Both the position numbers and the translations under genes were made by a program. A stretch of DNA of 64,000 nucleotides from Acinetobacter kyonggiensis (GTDB lineage Bacteria > Pseudomonadota > Gammaproteobacteria > Pseudomonadales > Moraxellaceae), in contig NZ_FNPK01000012.1 of NCBI RefSeq assembly GCF_900107285.1, positions 1 through 64,000 of the forward strand, written 5' to 3'. Shown piece by piece: positions 29,242-39,665 of the stretch. Numbering within the stretch: the first letter of the stretch is position 1; each line of letters starts with the position of its first letter. The notes below the pieces were generated by a model. The model was not told where the DNA came from, did no database searches, and saw nothing but the letters and a program-made list of their open reading frames with translations.

Positions 29242-30507
29242 ATGAAAATTGCGGTATTCGGTGCAACTTTACAGGCAGCCGTAATGAGTGCCTTATCTGC
29301 AGAAATGGGTCACTTTGTTTCTTGGTGTCCCGAATCAGATTTAACACATTTTGAGCTAGGGCAGTTAAATTTTGATTCAGAGCTAACACATGCGATAGAA
29401 ATGCAGCTGAGTCAAAATTTTTTACAGATCACAGATCAATCTATTCTTGAAAAAGACTTTGATGTTTATTTATTTGCATTTAACCCTTCAAATTTTGATG
29501 ACGCGATCGCGCTTGCTGAGAATTTAAGCCAAAAAGCGATTATTCATCCCAAGCTCATGATTAATGGTTCTACCTTTGGCTTTAATGGGACATCAAAACT
29601 CCAGCAGCTTTTACCTAAAGATGCGTGGGTTTACCTACCGGATATCATACAGGATGGTCGTTCGATAGAGAGTTTGACTCAGGCGAAATCTATTGTCGTT
29701 GGTTTTGATCAAGATCAATTTGCAAAAATGCAGATTACAGAACTTCTACGTCCGTTCTTTCCACGGGAAGAGCAACTTATTTTTATGCCCATTTTAGATG
29801 CTGAATTCACCAAACTCAGTATTTCCGGCATGTTGGCAACACGCATTAGCTTTATGAATGATTTGGCTTTGGTTGCTGAAAAATTGAATATTGATATTGA
29901 AAATGTACGCAAAGGCCTCAGTGCGGATAATCGTATTGGATCTAGTTATTTATATGCGGGTGTTGGTTTTGGTGGTGAAAATTTCTCGCGTGATATTCTG
30001 ACTTTATCGCAAACTATTTTTGATTCAGGAAACCATAGTCGACTCTTACAACAAGTTTGGGAAATTAACGAACAGCAAAAAGAAGTCCTGTTTCGAAAAT
30101 TTTGGAATTATTATCACGCTGAACTTCAGGGTAAAACAATTGCCATTTGGGGTGCGGCATTTAAAGCGAAGTCTTCAAGTGTAGTGAATTCACCCATTCA
30201 TAGCATGCTGCATGCGTTTTGGGCACAAGGCGTGACGGTTAAACTGCATGATCCGAAAGCATTAAAAGAAATTGAACGTATTTATGGGCAGCGAGATGAT
30301 TTAGTTTTGTGTGATGATCAATATGAAGCAGCACGTGGCGCTGATGCACTCTGTTTGATTACCGCATGGAAACAATATTGGAGCCCAGATTACAAATATT
30401 TAAAACAGTTGATGCAACATCCTTTTATTTTAGATGGTCGTAATGTCTATGATCCATCTTATGTGAAAGCGCAAGGATTTGCATATGAGGGGGTAGGGCG
30501 TTCATGA
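29242..30507 (+). CDS. ugd: UDP-glucose dehydrogenase family protein, catalytic Cys missing
   Basis: A 421-residue UGDH-family protein in the usual ugd position, 12 bp after galU and overlapping gpi by 4 bp. The N-terminal Rossmann loop is degenerate ([11 protein letters not shown] instead of GxGxxG). The catalytic Cys motif (FGGxCxPKD in active enzymes) reads [12 protein letters not shown], with Asn where Cys is expected. The C-terminal domain is intact ([28 protein letters not shown]). I believe this divergent form is shared by other Acinetobacter K-locus ugd genes, so it may be a family trait rather than a local mutation. Activity as a dehydrogenase is doubtful. Confidence 0.85.
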   Translation: MKIAVFGATLQAAVMSALSAEMGHFVSWCPESDLTHFELGQLNFDSELTHAIEMQLSQNFLQITDQSILEKDFDVYLFAFNPSNFDDAIALAENLSQKAIIHPKLMINGSTFGFNGTSKLQQLLPKDAWVYLPDIIQDGRSIESLTQAKSIVVGFDQDQFAKMQITELLRPFFPREEQLIFMPILDAEFTKLSISGMLATRISFMNDLALVAEKLNIDIENVRKGLSADNRIGSSYLYAGVGFGGENFSRDILTLSQTIFDSGNHSRLLQQVWEINEQQKEVLFRKFWNYYHAELQGKTIAIWGAAFKAKSSSVVNSPIHSMLHAFWAQGVTVKLHDPKALKEIERIYGQRDDLVLCDDQYEAARGADALCLITAWKQYWSPDYKYLKQLMQHPFILDGRNVYDPSYVKAQGFAYEGVGRS

Positions 30508-32174
30508 ATAGTATTGAAAAATTTCCCTTGCATGATACGGATCTGATTCAGGAAAAACTAAAAAGTTTTGCCCAACAAGAGCAAGAGATTAATTTAAATT
30601 ATTTATTTAAAAAAAATAAAAAACGTTTTGATGAATATTCCGTTCATGCGGGTCAGTTATGTTTTGATTATAGTAAGCACCGTGTTGATGAGCGTATTAT
30701 TAACGAGCTTATTTGTTATGCGGAATCACAACATTTGGGTAACTGGATTCAGCGCTTATTTTCTTTAGAAAAAATTAATTACACTGAAAATCGCGCAGCG
30801 ATGCATTGGGCTTTGCGTTTGCCGAAGCAAGATAGTACACATGCAGATTTGGCAGCGCAGGTACATAGTCAGCTTGATCGTATGTATCAATTGGTCGAAA
30901 AAATTCATCAGGGTCAGTATCGGGGAGCTACAGGTGAGGTCATCCATGATGTGGTCAATATTGGTGTCGGTGGATCAGATCTTGGTCCTTTAATGGTGTC
31001 TCAAGCGCTGACTGATTTTAAAGTTCAAACTGCTCAAAAATTAAAAGTCCACTTTGTTTCAACGATGGATGGCAGCCAACTTTCAGATCTTTTACATCAG
31101 TTTCGTCCAGAAACCACCTTATTTATTATTTCATCCAAGTCTTTTGGCACCATTGATACGCTTTCTAATGCACAAACGGCAAAATGCTGGCTTGAGCAAT
31201 CTTTAGGAACGTCGAAATCAGTTCTAAGATGTCACTTTGTTGGTGTTTCAACCAAGCCCGATAAGATGACCGAGTGGGGAATCAGCACTGAAAATCAATT
31301 CTTATTGTGGGATTGGGTCGGTGGACGCTATTCACTATGGTCGTGTATTGGTTTGCCTATTGCATTAAGTATTGGGGTCGAGGGCTTTAAACAGTTGCTT
31401 GCTGGTGCTTATGAAATGGATCAGCATTTTCAGAACACACCACTTGAACAAAATATTCCTGTGTTGATGGGTTTATTGGGAATATGGAATAACAACTTCC
31501 TGAATATTCAAACTCATGCGGTACTTCCTTATGATGGTCGGCTGAAATATTTTGCGGCTTATTTACAGCAATTAGAAATGGAGTCGAATGGTAAGTCGAT
31601 TCAGCGTTCTGGTGAAAAGGTCGTATCAGATACATGCCCAATTTTATGGGGTGAAGTTGGACCAAATGCCCAGCATGCTTTTTATCAGCTACTGCATCAA
31701 GGTACACATGCTGTGAGTTGTGACTTTATTGCACCGGTGAAACGCTATAATGCCAATCAATTTACCTATGTTGAAAATGCAGAGGCTTTAGTTGAACAAC
31801 ACCATTTAGCCTTATCGAATTGTTTGGCACAATCACGTCTATTGGCCTTTGGCAATCATGTTCTAGATCCGAAAGAAGTAGAAAGTTCACCCAAATATAA
31901 ACAATATGCAGGCAACCAACCGACCACAACAATTCTGTTAAAAGAGTTGAATCCACGTAGTTTAGGTATGCTGATTGCGATGTATGAGCACAAGGTATTT
32001 GTGCAATCTGTGATGTGGAATATTAATCCCTTTGACCAATGGGGCGTAGAAAAAGGTAAAGAAATTGCCAATCAACTGTTACCGATTCTCAATCAAGAGC
32101 AAGCTGATGTTTCTGATCTTGATTCTTCAACGCAAGGTCTATTAAGAATTTTACTGGGAAAAGCTGATGGCTAA
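30504..32174 (+). CDS. gpi: Glucose-6-phosphate isomerase
   Basis: A 556-residue phosphoglucose isomerase interconverting glucose-6-P and fructose-6-P, feeding hexose phosphates to capsule precursors. Motifs: [31 protein letters not shown], and the late [13 protein letters not shown] segment ([17 protein letters not shown]). Overlaps ugd by 4 bp and gne1 by 8 bp. Full length. Confidence 0.97.
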   Translation: MNSIEKFPLHDTDLIQEKLKSFAQQEQEINLNYLFKKNKKRFDEYSVHAGQLCFDYSKHRVDERIINELICYAESQHLGNWIQRLFSLEKINYTENRAAMHWALRLPKQDSTHADLAAQVHSQLDRMYQLVEKIHQGQYRGATGEVIHDVVNIGVGGSDLGPLMVSQALTDFKVQTAQKLKVHFVSTMDGSQLSDLLHQFRPETTLFIISSKSFGTIDTLSNAQTAKCWLEQSLGTSKSVLRCHFVGVSTKPDKMTEWGISTENQFLLWDWVGGRYSLWSCIGLPIALSIGVEGFKQLLAGAYEMDQHFQNTPLEQNIPVLMGLLGIWNNNFLNIQTHAVLPYDGRLKYFAAYLQQLEMESNGKSIQRSGEKVVSDTCPILWGEVGPNAQHAFYQLLHQGTHAVSCDFIAPVKRYNANQFTYVENAEALVEQHHLALSNCLAQSRLLAFGNHVLDPKEVESSPKYKQYAGNQPTTTILLKELNPRSLGMLIAMYEHKVFVQSVMWNINPFDQWGVEKGKEIANQLLPILNQEQADVSDLDSSTQGLLRILLGKADG

Positions 32175-33186
32175 AATTTTAGTGACGGGTGGTGCAGGTT
32201 ATATTGGCTCACATACCTGTGTTGAACTGTTAAATTCAGGGCATGAGGTTGTTGTGCTGGATAATTTATCCAATAGTTCTGAACAGTCTTTAACACGTGT
32301 GCAAGAACTGACAGAGAAATCGTTGATCTTTATGCAAGGGGATATTCGAGATGCTGAAATTTTGGATACCGTCTTTGCTGAACATCAGATTGATGCCGTC
32401 ATTCATTTTGCGGGTTTAAAAGCCGTAGGTGAAAGTCAGCAGATTCCACTGAAGTATTTTGACCATAATATTGCGGGTTCGATTTGTTTAGTGCAAGCGA
32501 TGCAACGCGCAAAGGTATTTAATTTAGTGTTTAGCTCATCGGCAACGGTCTATGATGAAGCCAATACGTCACCGCTGAATGAAGATATGCCAACAGGCAT
32601 ACCCAACAATAATTATGGTTATACCAAACTGATCGTTGAACAACTGTTGCAAAAGTTATCCGTAGCTGATGAGCGTTGGTCGATTGCATTACTGCGTTAT
32701 TTTAATCCCGTTGGTGCGCATAAAAGTGGTCGCATTGGTGAAGATCCACAAGGTATTCCGAATAATCTGATGCCTTATGTGACTCAGGTTGCAGTCGGGC
32801 GTCGAGAAAAATTGGCTATTTTTGGCAATGATTACGATACAGTTGATGGGACTGGCGTGCGTGATTATATCCATGTGGTCGATTTAGCCCGTGCGCATTT
32901 ATGTGCGTTGAATAATCGTTTAAATGCTCAAGGTTGTCGTGCATGGAATATTGGCACAGGCAATGGTTCATCGGTTTTACAAGTCAAAAATACCTTTGAA
33001 CAGGTCACTGGCGTAGCAGTTGCTTTTGAGTTTGTAGCACGGCGTGAAGGGGATGTAGCAACATCATTTGCCGATAATACGCGTGCTGTAGCAGAATTGG
33101 GCTGGCAGCCGCAATATGGCTTAGAAGATATGTTGGCAGATAGTTGGAATTGGCAAAAACAAAACCCGAATGGTTATCGTGATTAA
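32167..33186 (+). CDS. gne1: UDP-glucose/UDP-GlcNAc 4-epimerase
   Basis: A 339-residue GalE-type [19 protein letters not shown] at the N-terminus, SSSATVYD (catalytic Ser) and [12 protein letters not shown] (YxxxK). It converts UDP-Glc to UDP-Gal and probably UDP-GlcNAc to UDP-GalNAc. Last rightward gene of the K locus; a perfect hairpin terminator follows. Confidence 0.95.
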   Translation: MAKILVTGGAGYIGSHTCVELLNSGHEVVVLDNLSNSSEQSLTRVQELTEKSLIFMQGDIRDAEILDTVFAEHQIDAVIHFAGLKAVGESQQIPLKYFDHNIAGSICLVQAMQRAKVFNLVFSSSATVYDEANTSPLNEDMPTGIPNNNYGYTKLIVEQLLQKLSVADERWSIALLRYFNPVGAHKSGRIGEDPQGIPNNLMPYVTQVAVGRREKLAIFGNDYDTVDGTGVRDYIHVVDLARAHLCALNNRLNAQGCRAWNIGTGNGSSVLQVKNTFEQVTGVAVAFEFVARREGDVATSFADNTRAVAELGWQPQYGLEDMLADSWNWQKQNPNGYRD

Positions 33187-33219
33187 TATCCTAAGTAGTT
33201 TTGTAGCTCGTTCATCAAA

Positions 33220-33252
33220 TCAAAAAGGAGCTAAATAAAAGCTCCTTTTTGA
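33220..33252. terminator. Bidirectional terminator between gne1 and pgm
   Basis: A perfect 13-bp inverted repeat, TCAAAAAGGAGCT / AGCTCCTTTTTGA, with a 7-nt loop, sits between the convergent gne1 and pgm genes, with T runs on both strands. It should end both transcripts. Confidence 0.92.
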
Positions 33253-33265
33253 TTAATTGAGGTTT

Positions 33266-34636
33266 TTAGCCTTCGATCAATTGGGTCACTTCATCCACAT
33301 ATGCCTGGATGCTTTTTGGATTTTGATCGCGACGGCTTTCAATGTTTAAACGCAATAGTGGTTCAGTATTTGAAGCACGGACATTTAAACGCCATTCACC
33401 GAAATCTAGACTCACACCATCTGTGTAATCAATCACTGGTTTTTGCTCATCATAGTGATCAAAAATCTTTTGAATCGTAGTTTGAGTATCAGCAACTTTA
33501 AAGTTGATTTCACCCGAACATGGGAATTTGGCAATCATTTCTTCTACAAGACTTGATAATGATTGTTTGGTTTCCGATAATACGACAACGGCCAATAACC
33601 AAGGAATCATGCCACTATCGCAATAAGCGAAGTCACGGAAATAGTGATGTGCACTCATTTCACCGCCATATACCGCGTTATGCTCACGCATGACATCTTT
33701 AATGAAGGCATGACCTGATTTTGATTGTACAGCAACACCTTGATATTGCTCAACGACATCAAGTGTATTCCACACTAGACGTGGATCGTGTACAATTTTT
33801 TCACCCGATTGTTTCAGTAAAAAGGCTTGAGCCAGTAGACCGACAATATAGTAGCCTTCAATAAATTGACCTTTTTCATCAAAAAGGAAGCAACGGTCGA
33901 AGTCACCATCCCAGGCAATACCCATACCTGCTTGATGTTTTAATACCGCATCACGGGTACTATCACGGTTTTCAATCAAAAGTGGATTGGGAATACCATT
34001 CGGGAAAGTGCCATCTGCTTCATGATGAATTTTAACAAATTCAATCGGTACATTCAGTGTTTCAAATTTCGCTTGAATCGCATCAACGACATGACCTGCA
34101 GCACCATTTCCGGCATTTACTACTAATTTAATTGGACGTATTTTTGAAACATCAATGTAAGTCATCAGATGTTCAATAAATTCAGGCAAAATATTGTAGT
34201 TTTGAGTTGTGCCTTTTTGTGCAACTTCACTAAACTCAGCTTTTTCAGCTAAAGCACGGATCTCTTTTAGACCTGTATCTGCACTGATTGGACGTGAATT
34301 TTCACGAACCAATTTCATGCCGTTATAATCCATAGGATTATGGCTCGCGGTAATTTCAATGCCACCTTGAACATCGAGATGGAATGCACCGAAATATACT
34401 TCTTCTGTGCCTGTCATACCTAAATCGAGGACATTAACGCCTGCATCATTTAAACCACGAATGGTGGCTTGTTTTAATGCTTCACTGCTCAAACGAACAT
34501 CACAACCGATTACCACTGTTTTAGGTTGATAAATCTGACCATAAGCCCGGCCAATTTTATAAGCGATGTCTTCGTTTAATTCTTCACCCAATTTTCCACG
34601 AATATCGTAGGCTTTAAAGCATGTGAGTTTTATCAT
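33266..34636 (-). CDS. pgm: Phosphoglucomutase/phosphomannomutase
   Basis: A 456-residue alpha-D-phosphohexomutase. The active-site Ser is in [13 protein letters not shown], the metal loop is [11 protein letters not shown], the sugar loop is GEMSAHHYF, and the phosphate loop is [12 protein letters not shown]. The ATG at 34636 ([14 protein letters not shown]) is preferred to an in-frame TTG at 34648. Conserved last gene of the Acinetobacter K locus. In the A. baumannii arrangement it is followed by lldP; here the Tn7 genes come next. Confidence 0.96.
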   Translation of the reverse strand: MIKLTCFKAYDIRGKLGEELNEDIAYKIGRAYGQIYQPKTVVIGCDVRLSSEALKQATIRGLNDAGVNVLDLGMTGTEEVYFGAFHLDVQGGIEITASHNPMDYNGMKLVRENSRPISADTGLKEIRALAEKAEFSEVAQKGTTQNYNILPEFIEHLMTYIDVSKIRPIKLVVNAGNGAAGHVVDAIQAKFETLNVPIEFVKIHHEADGTFPNGIPNPLLIENRDSTRDAVLKHQAGMGIAWDGDFDRCFLFDEKGQFIEGYYIVGLLAQAFLLKQSGEKIVHDPRLVWNTLDVVEQYQGVAVQSKSGHAFIKDVMREHNAVYGGEMSAHHYFRDFAYCDSGMIPWLLAVVVLSETKQSLSSLVEEMIAKFPCSGEINFKVADTQTTIQKIFDHYDEQKPVIDYTDGVSLDFGEWRLNVRASNTEPLLRLNIESRRDQNPKSIQAYVDEVTQLIEG

Positions 34637-34806
34637 GTGAGTTATCAAGATCCTTTAAAACTAATGGGAAACGGAAGGAGTGACCATATCATAGCACTAT
34701 AATTCTCTCATCGGATTTCGTGCAGTCATGATTGTAACCGCCTTATTTATGTGATGTTCAATCGGTTTTTTATCTCAATCTCATGATCTATATTATCGAG
34801 TATGAG

Positions 34807-36426
34807 TTATGTGATTGGTGAAGATGAATTTTTTACTGAGCGCCATTTCTCAAGAATACGCTCTGCCCAGCCTTCATAATAACGAGCATCAACGGCAATA
34901 AGGTCTTTTGCAGGATGGTTAATCATATATGGCTCTATGTTATGAATTGTAGCCAAGAATTCTTTAGGCCAACTTAGAGATTGTGACAGGATTGCAATTT
35001 TGAAAGGCTCTATCTGCCGATTCATGAATCGATTGGTATTAAAATTATACCGGAGCATGAGTGTGGAAATATTTTTTTTCCCATCTGATGTATCTATTTC
35101 ACATAAGTAAAACAGCTCATTATGATTCTGATCAAGTATTAGTGTTACATAAAATCGGCGATTTTTACCATTCTTGAGTTTATGTCCTTTAAATCTGCCA
35201 CATTTTACGAAATCTTTATTATGGATGTTTATGACTTTATATCCCTTTTTCTCGATTTCTTTTATCATTAGGAAAAAATTATGATGATGCTCATCTACAA
35301 AAGCGGTTCCTGAATCTATAGTAAAGCCTGGTAAAGTACCATCATCTTGTGCTTCGCCACCTGCAAAACCATGCTCTATTGAATCATTTTTTCTACCTGT
35401 ATTCCCTCCTTGACCGGCAATTTCTGAACGGGAGGCATGTATAGAGAAGCGTAGGTCTTCAATAGTAAGAATTTGCCCAACTTTATTTCGAAGTTGTGTA
35501 ATTTGCTGATCGATATCAGTATTAGCTTCACTGTCAAGTTTAGATTTATCTTGGCTCACTTGCTTTTTAAGCTGCTCATTTTTATTAAATACATCTTTAA
35601 TTTTTCTCAATTTTTTTTGAGAGACCACATGAAATATAATGGGCTTCTCTATTCCTGTTTTTAAATTTTCGAACGAATTGATACGCTCGATCCGAAAAAT
35701 ATTTTTTTCTGGATACATGCAACCATCCATATCGAGTTGAATGTTGTCCAAGACAGGGGCATCCATATCAAAGTGATAGGCTTGGGAATGAGCCTGATTT
35801 GCAATGGTTTTTTCATAAACACTTAAGAATGCCTGATTTAATTCAGGGTGTAAAAGAATTAAGGCGAGTTTTTGTAGAAAAACACGATCTTTTAAATCCT
35901 TTGCAGTTATTTTTCTGTTCGGTGCAATAAAAATATGAAATGCTTTCTTTTCATTGCGATCAATTAGTACATCAGTTGTGTATCTTTCAGCAAACAGTGC
36001 CGCACGTAAAAAATAGGGGTGAGAGAAGAGAAGATCTCGTCCTAATACCAGTTTAGGTATTTGAATGGTCCACCCATCCAAAGCATCTTCAGGATTGTGA
36101 TATTGGAAACTGAAGCAAGAACGATTTCGATATGTTGGATGAGTATTTACAGTTGGATTTTCTGCATTGGTCTCGTTCAAATTTCCCAAATTGATTTGAG
36201 TGAGCTTACGGTTGACTAGAGGTACTGGGTCAATTTGATTTAGCGGTGTTTTGTAGTGATATAAGAGGATGCTTTCAATTGGCATTGTAGTATCAAAATA
36301 TCTATTATCAGGTGCATCACATAAAGTGGTATCGATATCAAAACGAGTTTCCCCACGATGAGTAATCTGCGTTGCATAATAGTAAATGTTTTCTTTTGGT
36401 ACACAGGCTAAAGGAAGAGTCCTCAC
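34807..36426 (-). CDS. tnsE: Tn7 transposition protein TnsE
   Basis: A 539-residue protein, close to the 538 of Tn7 TnsE, which selects replicating DNA (lagging strand, conjugal plasmids) through contacts with the sliding clamp and DNA. The C-terminal third is the recognisable part (LNWPKEF-like LSWPKEFLATIH, then AVDARYYEGWAERILEKW). The N-terminal half differs strongly from Tn7. GTG start at 36426, 5 bp after tnsD, with GGGG about 9 nt upstream. Its presence suggests the ancestral element had both target pathways. Confidence 0.88.
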   Translation of the reverse strand: MRTLPLACVPKENIYYYATQITHRGETRFDIDTTLCDAPDNRYFDTTMPIESILLYHYKTPLNQIDPVPLVNRKLTQINLGNLNETNAENPTVNTHPTYRNRSCFSFQYHNPEDALDGWTIQIPKLVLGRDLLFSHPYFLRAALFAERYTTDVLIDRNEKKAFHIFIAPNRKITAKDLKDRVFLQKLALILLHPELNQAFLSVYEKTIANQAHSQAYHFDMDAPVLDNIQLDMDGCMYPEKNIFRIERINSFENLKTGIEKPIIFHVVSQKKLRKIKDVFNKNEQLKKQVSQDKSKLDSEANTDIDQQITQLRNKVGQILTIEDLRFSIHASRSEIAGQGGNTGRKNDSIEHGFAGGEAQDDGTLPGFTIDSGTAFVDEHHHNFFLMIKEIEKKGYKVINIHNKDFVKCGRFKGHKLKNGKNRRFYVTLILDQNHNELFYLCEIDTSDGKKNISTLMLRYNFNTNRFMNRQIEPFKIAILSQSLSWPKEFLATIHNIEPYMINHPAKDLIAVDARYYEGWAERILEKWRSVKNSSSPIT

Positions 36427-36431
36427 TATTT

Positions 36432-37958
36432 TTACCCCATTATATGATTAAAAAATCGACGTGCTTCTGGCGTTAAGCGTTCTGGGCTTAATCCGGATAG
36501 GCGTAAAAAAATGCTCGGTGGATAGTACTTATTCTCAGTTTGTTGATGAATATAGGTCCGAGTAAGACGACGTATTTGATAACAGTCGACTGACTCAGCG
36601 TAACGCTCCAAAAATGTTTTGGTCAACGGCAGAAAATGCCAATTTTTCTCAATCAGGCTAACATGACCTAGTTGTTTGATCAATTTTTTTTTGGTCCATT
36701 GTGGTGAATCTAAGTCTTCTAATAATTCATCACGTATCTTAATCAATTGTTTCATAAACTGACGATCCCGAACATTCCAATCGACACGTGGCTTGGGTGG
36801 GGAAAGTGGTGCCATGACAGCGGTTTGATTGATTTGTAACAGCCAGTCTTTATGATTACGATATAAACGTGCGTACAGTGCGCCATCATGTTTACGAGCT
36901 AGTTTGACTGACATATCATGAATCAATTGTATCCATTTGAGTTGATCCTCCGACAATGTTTGATTGATCTCAGGTTTCACATTGACTGTGATGGTTTGTT
37001 CCTCTATAGCTGTGGTCGCCATATCAAGGTACTGTTGATATGTGTGAATTGGACTGTATTTGGGAGAAAGAGCCCTTATTAGGATCAAATGTTCGAGATA
37101 TGAAAAAGCTTTTCGGTGTTTTCTGCAGATATTCTTGAGCCAGCAATTCTCAGACCGCAGATCACCTAAGTGATAGTATTGAAGAAAACTTTCCCCCCAA
37201 TAATTGACAACAAGTTGACGGACTTTTTCATAGTTGACATTTTTTTGACCTGATAGTAAATCCTTGTCTTTCAATAGGTTGAAATAGGCCTTCGATAAAA
37301 TCGAAAAATCTTGCACAGTGATGTAGGTTGAATGAGTGAGTAGCTCTTCGATTAGTTCTGCAAGCTCGATATGGTGATGTAAGTCCTGTGGATTAAATTC
37401 GAGCTGTGAAGAGTCCTTAAGAGCATTTAAATGAGCAACATAAAATTTTCGGTCTAGTCCATTGCAAGGGACAGAGCTTACAAAAAGAGGTTGTTGATGC
37501 CTTGTACAATACTCGTATCCAGTAATCTGCCAGCTGCGTTTCCAGTAGACTTCACCATATTGCTCCATCTGTTCTTGCCAGCAGTGTGGACAGAACCGAA
37601 AAAAATTCACAGATTTAATCCGCGACGCATTTTTTCCCAGTCTGGTATGCAGTGATTGAGTGCGCTCACTTCGTAGAGCTTGTACTGCATAATTCACAAC
37701 GCTATCTGGTTGAAATGGCTGAAATAGGGGGAACAATGTATGATTTTGAATGAGACTATGCGCATCATAATGATCAGGTAAATAACTTGCCAATCTATCG
37801 AGATGAGTGGATAAATCATAGGTTGGCGTTAAGTTTCTGCTATTAAACAATTCTTCAGTGAGATATTTAGGACTGATAATGCCATTATGAACTGCATAAC
37901 GTGCAATCACGCTATAAATTAATTCGTTTGGATATGGTATTGGAAAGTTTGAGATCAT
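36432..37958 (-). CDS. tnsD: Tn7 target-site selector TnsD
   Basis: A 508-residue protein matching Tn7 TnsD in length, which binds the 3' end of glmS and recruits TnsC for insertion at attTn7. N-terminal FPIPYPNELIYSVIARYAV, then a CCCH zinc finger (C123, C126, C151, H154) in the TniQ region, as in Tn7 (C124, C127, C152, H155). HRKAFSYLEHLI and the C-terminal YQIRRLTRTYI are also Tn7-like. The glmS location of the element fits its specificity. It starts 24 bp after tnsC. Confidence 0.95.
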   Translation of the reverse strand: MISNFPIPYPNELIYSVIARYAVHNGIISPKYLTEELFNSRNLTPTYDLSTHLDRLASYLPDHYDAHSLIQNHTLFPLFQPFQPDSVVNYAVQALRSERTQSLHTRLGKNASRIKSVNFFRFCPHCWQEQMEQYGEVYWKRSWQITGYEYCTRHQQPLFVSSVPCNGLDRKFYVAHLNALKDSSQLEFNPQDLHHHIELAELIEELLTHSTYITVQDFSILSKAYFNLLKDKDLLSGQKNVNYEKVRQLVVNYWGESFLQYYHLGDLRSENCWLKNICRKHRKAFSYLEHLILIRALSPKYSPIHTYQQYLDMATTAIEEQTITVNVKPEINQTLSEDQLKWIQLIHDMSVKLARKHDGALYARLYRNHKDWLLQINQTAVMAPLSPPKPRVDWNVRDRQFMKQLIKIRDELLEDLDSPQWTKKKLIKQLGHVSLIEKNWHFLPLTKTFLERYAESVDCYQIRRLTRTYIHQQTENKYYPPSIFLRLSGLSPERLTPEARRFFNHIMG

Positions 37959-37982
37959 GATGCTTCATCCTCTCAGTTTTGT

Positions 37983-39665
37983 TTAATGTACATTCGGAGA
38001 TATAGGATTAAACAAATATTTAGATGATTTTAATAGCTCATACACATCTACTTCCTGTTCTTGTGCTTGACTGAAAAAATTTCGTAAATCATTCGCTTCA
38101 GTACTCTTCCATTCCTCTGCTTTCATCACTTTACGTGATGCTCTTGGCTTCTTTACTGGAGTCATAGTCTGATCTTGTCCAAGTTCATCTTCAGTGGAAG
38201 AGCTATCTAATATCTCTAAAATATGCTGGAGAAGTACCTGTAATTTTTCGTTTGGATATCGTTTTAATGTAGAAGTAACATACGGTTCTATTGTAGCAGC
38301 CGGGTGACCCAAGGCTGTCAGCATACCAATGAGGGTAGAATAATGCGGTCCTAAATCTTTATGCTGTTTTTTCATTTTTAATTCAGATTTAAAGAGTTGT
38401 TTTTCAACATATTCTTTAATTTGAACTTGAGGGATAGTTAGGTCAGAATACCGTGCAATACGTGCGGGATTGCCTGAACGCAGTGCATCTAAAATGTCGT
38501 GGACTGGCTGTAATTGTTCTTCATAGACCTTTTTAAATAATTCTGAGGTGATTTTTTCTAGGCCGATGGTGATGGCGTGAATTTGTACCAGACAGAACAG
38601 CTTAACCACTAGATCTGGAATACCCTGCGTATAATAATACCAAGTGTTTCTTAATTCATCGGTCAGTTCAGCTGGTTGTTGAACCCATTGATATTGCCAC
38701 AGCTTGTTGGTAAAGGCATACCATTCAGAAATGATCATTTGATCAGGGTCGCCAGGATCTGGAATAGGCGCTTCATTGCGCATAGGTTCCCAGATTAAAG
38801 AGCCTAATCCTGCACTGCGTCTAGCTGACCTTAAGTCTTCTTGCAGGATTTCATTGGCTTTAGGTGTCCCAATCATCACGATAGGAATCGATGCCACATT
38901 CACCAGCGTCACAAAGAAATTAAGAATGATCTCAGCCCCGCCAGATTTTTTTGTATTCAAATGCTGGATTTCATCAATGATTAAAAGTCCAATAGAATAA
39001 TTATTTGCGATAATTTTCATCTGTTGCAGCATGGCATTCACATTTAAGCGGCTTCTGGTGAAACGATGCTCGAAGTTAGTATCTCCTAACGCTAAATCTA
39101 CTGCTCTAAAAAAGTTTGAACATAAGTTTTTTAAAGAGCTGTCATGCGGGCAATCAATTTTAAGGAAAACAATTTGTTTTAATCCTAGCTCTTTATGCCC
39201 AATCACTTGTGGGTAATAACGCAAAATCTTGTTCATCGTCGTTGTTTTTCCGCTTCCTGAGCATCCTATAATTGACATGCTGGTCGCAGTTGATTCTGGA
39301 GGTGCATAGCGGTAAGAACTTTCATTCGATGGTTCAAGTTGTTGAAAAGCGGCGTGCAAATGCCTTTGTCTATCACCATTATTGATGTTTCTACTCACGT
39401 AACCTTGCCGGATCATGATAGAAATTTTTTGTTCCAGTGATAGATGTTTGGTCAGTGGTTGAAAAAAATCATGAGGCAGCTGAGCAATCAGATGGATTCT
39501 TTCTGGTTGGGGTAAAAAACGCTGCTCTGGAATAAATTTCAGTTTTCCTCGTAGGTGTTTAATGACTGACTTCGTATCAAGGATAGGCGGTAATTTAGTA
39601 ATTAGAGGATTATCCCCATAGATGTCTTGTATCGATGTATTAACTACTATTTCATTATTATTCAT
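37983..39665 (-). CDS. tnsC: Tn7 AAA+ regulator TnsC
   Basis: A 560-residue AAA+ ATPase (Tn7 TnsC 555) that couples target selection by TnsD or TnsE to the TnsAB transposase and mediates target immunity. Walker A GCSGSGKTT (134-142), Walker B LLIIDEIQHL (227-236), sensor-type MIGTPKANEIL. The N-terminal region (LPHDFFQPLTKHLSLEQKIS) resembles the Tn7 TnsD-contact region. The C-terminal tail (KVMKAEEWKSTEANDLRNFF) matches the end that contacts TnsA/TnsB. Overlaps tnsB by 4 bp. Confidence 0.96.
   Translation of the reverse strand: MNNNEIVVNTSIQDIYGDNPLITKLPPILDTKSVIKHLRGKLKFIPEQRFLPQPERIHLIAQLPHDFFQPLTKHLSLEQKISIMIRQGYVSRNINNGDRQRHLHAAFQQLEPSNESSYRYAPPESTATSMSIIGCSGSGKTTTMNKILRYYPQVIGHKELGLKQIVFLKIDCPHDSSLKNLCSNFFRAVDLALGDTNFEHRFTRSRLNVNAMLQQMKIIANNYSIGLLIIDEIQHLNTKKSGGAEIILNFFVTLVNVASIPIVMIGTPKANEILQEDLRSARRSAGLGSLIWEPMRNEAPIPDPGDPDQMIISEWYAFTNKLWQYQWVQQPAELTDELRNTWYYYTQGIPDLVVKLFCLVQIHAITIGLEKITSELFKKVYEEQLQPVHDILDALRSGNPARIARYSDLTIPQVQIKEYVEKQLFKSELKMKKQHKDLGPHYSTLIGMLTALGHPAATIEPYVTSTLKRYPNEKLQVLLQHILEILDSSSTEDELGQDQTMTPVKKPRASRKVMKAEEWKSTEANDLRNFFSQAQEQEVDVYELLKSSKYLFNPISPNVH

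Noticed and set aside
31387..32071. Leftward open frames of 106, 64 and 71 codons inside gpi
   Set aside because: Antisense shadows of a conserved glycolytic gene.
34725..34770. TGTAACCGCC and TGTGATGTTC as possible Tn7 left termini
   Set aside because: No TnsB-type motif (AATTAAGTTTG or close variant) follows either, and the region is needed as the pgm leader.
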